Assembly (NCBI RefSeq): GCF_022267315.1
Contig: NZ_JAIKLE010000016.1
Location: forward strand, 62,001-126,000
Direction of reading: 5' to 3'
From: Maribellus maritimus
GTDB lineage: Bacteria > Bacteroidota > Bacteroidia > Bacteroidales > Prolixibacteraceae
DNA: 64,000 bases
Part shown: piece after piece, positions 27,305 through 35,700 of the stretch
Numbering within the stretch: the stretch's first letter is position 1
Layout of the letters: every line of letters starts with the position of its first letter
Position numbers and translations under genes: made by a program
The notes under the pieces: model-generated
The model's input: only the letters and a program-made list of their open reading frames with translations
Told to the model about the DNA's origin: nothing
Database searches by the model: none

Positions 27305-28429
27305 ATGAATCCTAAAAAAGGAGTTTCATTTTCAAATGATCGTTTGTTATCTCTCGATTTTTTTCGTGGCATGACCATGTTCCTGTTGGTTGCGGAAGGG
27401 ACAGCACTTTGGAATGTACTTGTTAAAGAACCGATTGCCGGAACGATTCTTGAACCCTTTTTTGAACAGTTTCACCATCATCCCTGGAATGGATTACGGT
27501 TTTGGGATTTAATCCAACCCTTCTTTATGTTTATCGTTGGTGTTGCCATGCCTTTTTCATATGCCAAACGCAGGAAGCGGGGAGATTCAAAAAGCAAAAT
27601 CACAAAACATATCATCCAGCGCTGTATTTTACTCCTGGCCTTTGGTGTAGGACTACACTGTGGTTACCGTCGCGAGCTTGTTTGGGAACTCTGGAATGTA
27701 TTGTCACAATTGTCGGCTACTATTTTGATTGCCTATTTTTTAATGAGATATAAATGGTCGACACAAATTATTGCTTCTACAGGGTTGTTAATTGTTACCG
27801 AAATGGCTTACCGTTTTTTTCCTTTGGAAGGTTATAACCAACCTTTTGTTAAAGACCATAATTTTGGAAGCTGGATGGATATGATTTTGATGGGCAAGAT
27901 AAATCCGGGAAGAGGCTGGGTTGCCATCAATTTTATTCCAACCGCAGCGCATACTATCTGGGGCGTTGTAGCCGGGCAGGTTTTAATGTCGGAAAAAACC
28001 GGAAATCAAAAAATTAAACGTATAACAGGCGCAGGTATAATTATTTTATTACTGGGTTATCTGCTCGACTGGACTTCAGTAACACCGATAATAAAACGAA
28101 TCAGTACTTCATCGTTTGTTCTGGCTTCAGGAGGCTGGGCGCTCCTTGTACTTGCCTTCAGCTACTGGTTTATCGATATCAAAAAGATAAACCGGTGGAT
28201 CTTCCCGTTTCTAATTGTAGGAATGAACCCAATCTTTATCTATTTGTTTTCTAATACAATTGGAGGCCAGTGGTTTAATAATTTTGTAGCCATTTTCACC
28301 GATGGAATTTTGACTTGGTTTGGAACTTCCGAATTTGTTATGAATTTATTCGCTGCACTAACGATTTTGGCGCTGGAGTGGTTACTTTGCTATTATTTGT
28401 ACCGAAAAAGAATATTCTTTAAAATATAA
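27305..28429 (+). CDS. DUF5009 / HGSNAT-like membrane acyltransferase
   Basis: 374 residues from the ATG at 27305 (MNPKKG), because the upstream in-frame start lies inside the -7 box. About ten membrane helices are predicted by eye. The family signature LSLDFFRGMTM lies near the N-terminus, and WDLIQPFFMFIVGVAMPFS follows a conserved HHPWNG. Relatives include heparan-alpha-glucosaminide N-acetyltransferase and bacterial NagX-type proteins that acetylate amino sugars across membranes. The real acceptor here is unknown. It is followed at 20 bases by a Tat-exported sugar isomerase-like protein. Confidence 0.85.
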   Translation: MNPKKGVSFSNDRLLSLDFFRGMTMFLLVAEGTALWNVLVKEPIAGTILEPFFEQFHHHPWNGLRFWDLIQPFFMFIVGVAMPFSYAKRRKRGDSKSKITKHIIQRCILLLAFGVGLHCGYRRELVWELWNVLSQLSATILIAYFLMRYKWSTQIIASTGLLIVTEMAYRFFPLEGYNQPFVKDHNFGSWMDMILMGKINPGRGWVAINFIPTAAHTIWGVVAGQVLMSEKTGNQKIKRITGAGIIILLLGYLLDWTSVTPIIKRISTSSFVLASGGWALLVLAFSYWFIDIKKINRWIFPFLIVGMNPIFIYLFSNTIGGQWFNNFVAIFTDGILTWFGTSEFVMNLFAALTILALEWLLCYYLYRKRIFFKI

Positions 28430-28449
28430 ATCAATAAAATTTAATTGTT

Positions 28450-29364
28450 ATGAAAAATACATCCCGCAGGAATTTCCTAAAAACAACAATTGCCGCTACC
28501 TCTGGTGCCATGCTGACTTCTCCCGCCTGGGCAGGATATGCATCAAAATCTCCTTTTAAAATATCGCTTGCCGAATGGTCTTTTCACAGGGCGCTTTTTG
28601 CCAATGAAATGACAAATCTCGATTTCCCTGTAATTACCCGTGAACTGGGGATGGAAGGTGTGGAATATGTAAATCAATTTTTTAAAGATAAGGCAAAAGA
28701 TGAAAAATATTTAGCTGAGTTAAAGAAAATCGCAAAAAATGAAGGCATTGAAAATGTTTTGATTATGTGTGATGGAGAAGGAATGGTTGGTCATCCTGAA
28801 AAAGCAGAACGATTAAAAACCGTTGAAAACCACAAAAAATGGATTGATGCTGCAAAATTTCTCGGATGTCATTCGATCCGCGTAAATGCAGGAAGCAGAG
28901 GAAGCTATGAAGAGCAACAAAAGCTGGCAGCTGACGGACTCAGGATGTTATGTGAATACGGAGACAGCAAAAAAATAAATGTAATTGTTGAAAACCACGG
29001 AGGTCTCTCAAGCAATGCCGAATGGTTGGTTGGCGTGATGAAGCTGGTTGATCACAAACGCGTAGGTACTTTACCCGATTTTGGAAACTTTGTTATCGAC
29101 AGACAAACCGGCGAAACTTACGACCGTTACAAAGGTATTGAACTACTTATGCCTTATGCTAAAGGAGTTAGCGGAAAATCACACAATTTCGATGCCCAGG
29201 GAAATGAAACCGAATCCGATTTTTACCGCCTAATGAAAATCGTAAAAGACGCGGGGTATAAAGGTTATGTTGACGTGGAATACGAAGGAAGTGAACTTTC
29301 GGAAAAAGAAGGAGTTATTGCAACAAAAAAATTACTTGAAAAGGTTTTTGATTCACTTGGTTAA
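28450..29364 (+). CDS. Tat-exported sugar phosphate isomerase/epimerase-like TIM-barrel protein
   Basis: 304 residues. The N-terminus has a twin-arginine signal ([10 protein letters not shown] followed by a hydrophobic stretch and AWAG), so it is exported folded. The mature part is an xylose-isomerase-like TIM barrel (family AP-endonuclease 2). It has metal-ligand strands [19 protein letters not shown] and [11 protein letters not shown], and the substrate loop [10 protein letters not shown]. Similar proteins in Bacteroidota are hydroxypyruvate isomerase or 3-keto-sugar epimerase-like, but specificity cannot be read. It probably shares an operon with the upstream acyltransferase. Confidence 0.88.
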   Translation: MKNTSRRNFLKTTIAATSGAMLTSPAWAGYASKSPFKISLAEWSFHRALFANEMTNLDFPVITRELGMEGVEYVNQFFKDKAKDEKYLAELKKIAKNEGIENVLIMCDGEGMVGHPEKAERLKTVENHKKWIDAAKFLGCHSIRVNAGSRGSYEEQQKLAADGLRMLCEYGDSKKINVIVENHGGLSSNAEWLVGVMKLVDHKRVGTLPDFGNFVIDRQTGETYDRYKGIELLMPYAKGVSGKSHNFDAQGNETESDFYRLMKIVKDAGYKGYVDVEYEGSELSEKEGVIATKKLLEKVFDSLG

Positions 29365-29387
29365 AAAAAATAAACCCAAAAAGGAAA

Positions 29388-29417
29388 AGTCACTATTTCA
29401 TTTTAGTGGCTTTTTTT
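29388..29417 (+). terminator. Intrinsic terminator after the isomerase gene
   Basis: AGTCACTA pairs with TAGTGGCT (one G-T) around an eight-base loop, followed by a T-tract. It lies 23 bases after the stop at 29364. The next ~170 bases (29420-29590) hold nothing I can identify. Confidence 0.8.
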
Positions 29418-29590
29418 ATTCAAGTCGGCAAAAATATTTTTTATTGAATTCTGAAACCATAGATAATACTCTTCGTACATATAAAACGGCTTGTATTAAT
29501 TACTTTATTTTTTGCCTGGACTTAGAGGGTTGATTGGTTTAATAGTTGGTAAAAAGTAAAAGAAAATTATTAGTTGTTTGTCTTTTTTTA

Positions 29591-29619
29591 AAAAAAAAGC
29601 GGTGATAATCACCGCTTTT
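29591..29619 (-). terminator. Intrinsic terminator of the outer-membrane-like gene
   Basis: GCGGTGAT and ATCACCGC form a perfect dyad with a one-base centre (29599-29615), flanked by A on the left and T on the right. Read on the minus strand it lies 43 bases after the stop at 29663 and is followed by a T-tract. Confidence 0.8.
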
Positions 29620-29662
29620 CCTATTATATTATCTGCTACTAATTTTCACAATCAGATATGCT

Positions 29663-30562
29663 TTATCTTTTCTGGCGGTAGAAAGGCCGCCATGGAGTTG
29701 TCCGGCCGGTTCCTTTCACTCCGCTTCCTTTTTTGTTTTTCCCTGAATTTTTATTTAATCCCAAATCAGTTTTTGATGTAAACACAATGCCCAAACTTAT
29801 TTGTGTTACAAATGCTCTGTTCCCAACTGCTTTTAAATTTTGTGTTTCCACGACATAATCATAGTTCGGAATTCCATCCAATTTATCTGTTCCAATAAAC
29901 GAAACTGTTCCATCTAAATACAATGAAATCTGTTCATTCAAAGCAAAATCCAGTCCTGCTCCAAATCCATAACATACGGCAGTTTCTTTAGGCTGATCAC
30001 TATTCTCAGTTCCGACAGCGTATAAAACGCCCGTTCCTTCTTCAGACCAAACTGTTTCCCAAACACTCAGATCTTCATAATTATATTCAGCCCCAACAAA
30101 TGAGAGTCCTCCAAATGCTTTAAAGAATGGATTTATACTCCCATCAGGCGCAAAGTAATACCTGAAGTTCAGTATTAAATTTAATGCTGATGATTCGTAA
30201 ACTATTGGTTCTGTTACTCTATGTGTTATTTCAGGAAAGTCCTGTGCCAAAATATAATTATAATAAGGAGGAATATCATTACTTCCGGAAAATTTCGAAA
30301 AATCCAGTTCTATCCCCGTTTCAATATTTGGTGACCAGAGTTGCATTATCTCGGCCTCAAATCCTGGTTCAAATGCATGAACAAATTCAGTGGCATTAGG
30401 ATTTGAAAGATTTTCAATCAAAGGATGCTCTACCTCATCTTTTCCTACTTCATCATTAAATTTTCCATAATTTACGCCTACGCGATATTTAAGGATTTGC
30501 CCAAATACATTGCCACCAACGAGTGTAAGGATTATCAGGGTAAGAATCAATTTACGGTTCAT
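29663..30562 (-). CDS. Outer-membrane beta-barrel-like protein with basic C-terminal tail
   Basis: 299 residues with a signal peptide (MNRKLILTLIILTLVGGNVFG, then QILKYRVG). The mature protein is a series of amphipathic strands (ALNLILNFRYYF, FFKAFGGLSFVGAEY, AVCYGFGAGLDFAL, ISLYLDGTVSFIG), typical of an eight- to ten-strand barrel. It lacks a terminal aromatic residue. Instead, after the last strand (FVTQISLGIVFTS) it carries about 35 residues rich in Lys, Arg, Gly and Asn, ending YRQKR. The tail is unusual for a barrel. No function is recognised. Confidence 0.7.
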   Translation of the reverse strand: MNRKLILTLIILTLVGGNVFGQILKYRVGVNYGKFNDEVGKDEVEHPLIENLSNPNATEFVHAFEPGFEAEIMQLWSPNIETGIELDFSKFSGSNDIPPYYNYILAQDFPEITHRVTEPIVYESSALNLILNFRYYFAPDGSINPFFKAFGGLSFVGAEYNYEDLSVWETVWSEEGTGVLYAVGTENSDQPKETAVCYGFGAGLDFALNEQISLYLDGTVSFIGTDKLDGIPNYDYVVETQNLKAVGNRAFVTQISLGIVFTSKTDLGLNKNSGKNKKGSGVKGTGRTTPWRPFYRQKR

Positions 30563-30642
30563 ACAGCGTTCATAATTAGTATAATGAATAAATAAATTAA
30601 ATACTTTTTTACGAAAAACGAAAATTACAGATAATTATTATT

Positions 30643-31902
30643 TTAACGTCGAACTTTAACTTCCTTTGCTTCAACCACTTTAAATAATTTATCGGAACGT
30701 CGTAATTTGGTATCAACAAATACGGAAATACGCTGACCTTTCATCCCTTCCTCTACAGAAAGCAAATTATATCTGATTTCCTTTACAACAGTTTGCACAA
30801 CTCCGGTTGTCGGGCCTGTCACAATTATCTCATCACCTACTCTTAAATTATTTGTTTCAAGTTTGAATTCTGCTACCTGTATATTAGTAAAGTAATTTGT
30901 ACACTTACCTAGGTACAGTTTTCGTTTTGTAGCCTGAGAGCCATAGTTGGCACTCCATTCACCAAGGCGCTGGCCAAGATAGTATCCGTCCCAGAATCCC
31001 CGGTTAAAAACCATGCCAAGGCGCCGGTTCCAATCCTCGACCTTTTCTTCAGTAAATTCGTTCTTTTGCCACGCCTCAACTGCTTCGTGATAACACTCAA
31101 CTGTTGTTTTTACATATTCGGGAGAACGCGCACGCCCCTCAATTTTTAATACTGAAACACCCGCATCAAGAATTTTATTCAAAAAATGAATGGTCTTCAA
31201 ATCTTTGGGAGACATAATATACTCATTGTCAATCTCCAATTCTGCGCCGGTTTCCCTGTCTGTTACGGTGTATGCCCTTCTGCAGGTTTGCAAACACGAG
31301 CCACGATTTGCAGAAGAATTCATCTCATGCAAACTGAGATAACATTTTCCGCTAATAGCCATACAAAGTGCTCCGTGTACAAACATCTCCAAACGAACAA
31401 GTTCTCCTCCCGGGCCTTTTATTTGCTCTTCTTCAATTTGTTTGTTTATCTCCCAAACCCTGCCTATGTTCATTTCACGCGCCAAGACAACTACATCTGC
31501 GAAATGGGCGTAAAACTTCACTGCTTCAATATTGGTAATGTTCACCTGTGTAGAGATGTGTACCTCCAAATGAATTGACCGCGCATACTGAATTACTGAA
31601 ATATCGGCTGCGATAACAGCAGAGACTCCGGCATTTTTTGCGGCGTCAAGCACTTCATGCATCTGCTGAACTTCGCCATCAAAAATTTCAACATTTAGCG
31701 TTAAATAGGTTTTTACACCGTTTTCTGATGCTGTTTTAACAATTCTATTTAGGTCATCGAGAGTAAAATTATTGGCTGAACGTGAGCGCATATTTAGATG
31801 CTCCACGCCAAAATAAACGGACCCTGCTCCTCCCTGAATGGCTGCCATAAGCGATTCATACGAACCAACCGGAGCCATTATCTCAACTCTTCCTTTATCC
31901 AT
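30643..31902 (-). CDS. U32 family peptidase-like protein (TrhP/RlhA type)
   Basis: 419 residues. The N-terminal TIM-barrel strand (VEIMAPVGSYESLMAAIQGG) is typical. The U32 signature is MFVHGALCMAISGKCYLS with the following Cys pair GSCLQTCRR, which can hold an iron-sulfur cluster. The C-terminal beta-barrel part includes KLETNNLRVGDEIIVTGPTTG. Despite the name, characterised relatives act in RNA modification (TrhP in tRNA-U34 hydroxylation, RlhA in 23S rRNA). I expect the same here without knowing which RNA. A TAACTTTG promoter box lies 20 bases upstream. Confidence 0.92.
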   Translation of the reverse strand: MDKGRVEIMAPVGSYESLMAAIQGGAGSVYFGVEHLNMRSRSANNFTLDDLNRIVKTASENGVKTYLTLNVEIFDGEVQQMHEVLDAAKNAGVSAVIAADISVIQYARSIHLEVHISTQVNITNIEAVKFYAHFADVVVLAREMNIGRVWEINKQIEEEQIKGPGGELVRLEMFVHGALCMAISGKCYLSLHEMNSSANRGSCLQTCRRAYTVTDRETGAELEIDNEYIMSPKDLKTIHFLNKILDAGVSVLKIEGRARSPEYVKTTVECYHEAVEAWQKNEFTEEKVEDWNRRLGMVFNRGFWDGYYLGQRLGEWSANYGSQATKRKLYLGKCTNYFTNIQVAEFKLETNNLRVGDEIIVTGPTTGVVQTVVKEIRYNLLSVEEGMKGQRISVFVDTKLRRSDKLFKVVEAKEVKVRR

Positions 31903-31921
31903 AGTGAAATTAAATGCCCCG

Positions 31922-31929
31922 CAAAGTTA
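31922..31929 (-). promoter_or_regulatory. Bacteroidota-type -7 element for the U32 gene
   Basis: The minus strand reads TAACTTTG followed by CGGGGC, a full TAnnTTTG match about 20 bases before the ATG at 31902. No TTTG is visible at the standard -33 spacing. Confidence 0.5.
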
Positions 31930-31981
31930 AAATTTTATCTCAAATTATTGGCTAAAAGATTTTTAGTGTAAAAAAGCAATA

Positions 31982-32037
31982 CAGGCAACCAACCGCCACA
32001 AACTCGATCATTTGTACCAATTTTATTTGGTTGCCTG
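31982..32037 (-). terminator. Long-loop inverted repeat, likely terminator of the efflux operon
   Basis: CAGGCAACCAA (31982-31992) and TTGGTTGCCTG (32027-32037) are perfectly complementary, separated by 34 bases. Read on the minus strand, the repeat lies 33 bases after the last efflux gene and is followed by TATTGCTTTTTT. A terminator is the simplest reading. The large loop is unusual. Confidence 0.55.
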
Positions 32038-32069
32038 CATTGACCGGAGTATTACCCCTTCATAGACAA

Positions 32070-32786
32070 CTAAACAAACCTCTCCCGCTTTTGCAAATTA
32101 AAAAGGCCGTATAAAATAAATACAATTATCCCGACACCAAGAAAAATTCTGTTTTTTGATATTAACCCCTGCCAAATTACTTCGTTCAAATTGTCGGGTA
32201 TTTGAAAAGGATTTAAAAATACATTCCACTGTGTTCTTTCAATTACGTCCTGAAGTATTAGCAAGGCCACCCCTATTATTACCATCACAACGGCAGTTCC
32301 GTTTCCGTTTTTTATTAAAGTAGAAAACATAAAAGAAAGTGCACCCATAAATACAATCGGGTACATGAGCTGGTAGGCCATTTCAAAAATACTAATGTCG
32401 TATAAAAGCACAGACGCCAAAGCGGCAAAAAAGTATATAATGATAAAAATAAGACTAAAGATCATAAGTAGTCTTACCAGCCATACTTTATACCTGTAGT
32501 TTGGAATTCCAAACAATATTTCCAGCATTCGTGAATCATCATCATTCTGAATTCCAAAGACCGTCGGGTAAAAAATCAACAAGATTCCGGGAAATATCAG
32601 AAGTTGAAAAATGGTTCCTTCGCTAATACTTGCCCTATTTATAACTGTTTGGATGGCAAAAAACAGAAACACAGCCAATGCAGCTATCAAAAACCATATA
32701 AACTTATTGGCAAAAATTATTCTCAGATTATACCGAATCATCTTAATAAATATGATCAGTCGGTTTCTAATATTTAAGTTTTTCAT
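32070..32786 (-). CDS. Small ABC-2-type permease
   Basis: 238 residues with six likely membrane helices (for example FIWFLIAALAVFLFFAI, LLIFPGILLIFYPTVFGI, ALLILQDVIERT then VGIIVFILYGLF). There is a short soluble segment (NDDDSRMLEILFG) of the type seen in ABC-2 permeases. It has no ATPase. The nearest one is the C-terminal domain of the giant fusion encoded 12 bases upstream, which I infer is its partner. It is the last gene of the export operon, followed by a long-loop inverted repeat. Confidence 0.8.
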   Translation of the reverse strand: MKNLNIRNRLIIFIKMIRYNLRIIFANKFIWFLIAALAVFLFFAIQTVINRASISEGTIFQLLIFPGILLIFYPTVFGIQNDDDSRMLEILFGIPNYRYKVWLVRLLMIFSLIFIIIYFFAALASVLLYDISIFEMAYQLMYPIVFMGALSFMFSTLIKNGNGTAVVMVIIGVALLILQDVIERTQWNVFLNPFQIPDNLNEVIWQGLISKNRIFLGVGIIVFILYGLFNLQKRERFV

Positions 32787-32798
32787 TTGCTTTCAGTT

Positions 32799-35700
32799 TT
32801 AAACGAAATCTTTTAGTAAGCACAAGTAAGCATCTTCAAGATGCGGAGGCACGTTTACTGCATTTTCCGCTGGTTTTTCTTTTGCGAGGCAGCGAACTTT
32901 TATATTCTCACCGTCGCGCATGTGGTGAACAATCATTTGTTTATTTGCAAAACTGTCGAACTCTTTTGCCGGAATAGAAAAATGCCATACGAAGTTGTCT
33001 CCCATTTTAACCATATCGTTAGGCGTACCAAAGTATTTGAGATTTCCCCTGTTGATTACCGCTACCTGGTTACAGGAACTTGAAATATCTTCAATAATAT
33101 GTGTTGAGAAGATTACAATCCTTTCCCTGCTTAACTCAACAAGCAGGTTACGGAATCGTATTCTTTCCCTTGGGTCAAGACCTGCGGTAGGTTCATCAAC
33201 AACAAGAATCCGAGGCAGGTTTAGAAGAATTTGAGCTATACCAATTCTTTGTTTCATCCCACCGGAGAACGAGCCTATTTTATCGTCTTTTCTCTCAAAC
33301 ATGTGAACACTCTTCAGCACATACTCCAGACGCTCGTTTCTTATCTCCGTATCTTTGATTCCTTTCAAAATCGCCTGGTAATCCAAAAAGTCCCATGCAG
33401 ACATATTTTCGTAAGTACCAAAAGCCTGTGGCAAGTACCCAATTAAGCCCTGCAATTCTTCCCTGTATTTCTGGGTATCCATTCCGTTGATCCATATCTT
33501 ACCATAACTTTGTTCCAGGATGCCACAAACAATCCTCATCATGGTTGACTTACCGGCACCATTCGGACCGAGTAGCCCGAACATTCCGGTTTTTATTTCA
33601 AGCGATACACCATTTAACGCCCTGAACGGTTTTTTCCTTTTTCCAATTATTGGTATTTGCCGCACAATCGTAAAGAATCCTCTTCGTAAACCAGCCATAC
33701 GCCCGCTAATCCTGGCAATGTTGAGGTTTTTCTTTTGAATGTATTCTCCTGAGGTATATATTACTAGTAACAATAGCCAAATTATAGCCACAAAAATTAC
33801 CATTCCCAGATTATCCCACCGTTTAAAGAAAATAAACAAAAACAATAATGGAGTAAGCCAGTAAATAAGATTTTTAACGATTCGGTTTATTTTAAGATAT
33901 ACAGGTTTTGATGTAGATTCATATTTATTAATCATCACCTGGTTAAAAGGGACGTATAATAAAAACGAATAAAAGAAAACAACATGCGACATAACCCACA
34001 TCCACAAATTATTTTCCATATAAATAAAGGTGAAATAAACCAGGAAAATAAATAAGGGGAGCTGCCAAATGAGGTCATAAAAATCTCTTATGTGTTTATA
34101 ATCCTTCGTCAATCCGGCACGCTCACGAATTTTTTCACCCGATTTCCATTCACGAACAAACCTGTTGTCCCGATCATAGATCTTAACCAATCTCCTAATT
34201 CTAATCGTTATCGCTTCTTGCTCATCAATCACTTTTGAGCTGGCCTGACGTAAGCTTGTCATAACAAAAGCAGTAATACCCGGAACTGCTATTATCAGTA
34301 TCATAAAATCGAGTAACTGCCAAATAAAAGTATCAACTTCCAGATATATATATATTGAGCCAACAATAAATACAATCAGTTGTCCTATTTTTAGAGGCCA
34401 ACTCAATGAGTTTATCCAGTCGATTGCATTCTCTAGACCTGCATATAAAGTCGGGATAAATATAAGTGTGAGTATTGTACTAAACGCCAAGCCTCCAATC
34501 ACAGTAATTGCAAACGGAGCTCCAATAGCACCCACATATTCTGCCTGTCCCATTGCCAAAGGAAACATGGCAACGATTGTTGTAATGGCAGTAATCAAAA
34601 TCGGTCGCACACGAGAGAGGCCGGCTGTCATTAAAGCGCGAGACTTGCGATAACCTCTTTTACGAAGTATATTGGTATAATCAATTAATATAATACCGTT
34701 GTTTACAACTACACCAAGCAAAATAAGAAAACCCATTAATGTATTGGCGTTAAATAAACTGTTCCCGGTAAATATCAATGCAAGGAATGAACCAATAGCC
34801 GCCAGAGGAACGGAAAACATTAAGACAAATGGAGTTGAAAGCGACTCAAATACAGAAGCCAGAATCATCAAAATCAGGATAAATGCAGCCGCAATAAGGA
34901 AATAGAACTCTGAATATTGGTCCTCCTCATGAACGACTTCTACTGCCACCCCCGAAGGCAGTTTGTACGACTCAACGATTTGATCAATTTCAAGACGGTA
35001 AGCTTCCAAAAGGTCTTTTGATTGTTCTGCCTCTTCAACAAACTGGTAGCTTACTTCAATCTGTTTTTCCTGATTTACACGTGTAATCCTCGACATACCT
35101 TCATCGTAAATCAATTCTGCCAGATCCTGCAAATCATAAGTTGCACCTTCTGAATTACTTATTTGCAACATTCGCAAATCGTCAATCCCTTTATCCGTTT
35201 CCTCTTCCTCTTCTCCTTCATCAAGCTTTTCCTTAATAACAATTTCATACTCCTCAGTTCCCTGTTTAAATGTGGCACCCGATGTAAATTCGCGCGAAAA
35301 TGTTGAAAGTTCCGAAGTGATATTTCCTAAGTTAATTCCATAGTCGGTTAGAAGTAACTGGTTAAAATGCAAGTGAATTTCAGGTTGGTTACTGGAAACA
35401 CTTAACCTTACATTTCGTATCGATTCCAAATCCTCGATATAATATTCCAGGTCTTCTGCTACACCTTTCATTATATCGAAATCTTCTCCTTTTATAATGA
35501 TTTGTTCCTGATTTGAGCCAATTCCTAAAAAGCGGCTAAAATTTTCGGTTCCACCACCGCCCATTCCACCACCTCCGCCGCGAAAGCTTGAACTGGATGT
35601 AGGTGCTGTTAAACTAATTTCTCCCTGTGATATATTATCAAACCGATCTTCGACATCGGACTTGATTTCAGCAACTGTACGATCGGCAATATCCTTATAA

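Noticed and set aside
30643-31902. U32 protein as a true secreted collagenase
   Set aside because: It has no signal peptide and carries the Cys pattern of RNA-modifying relatives.
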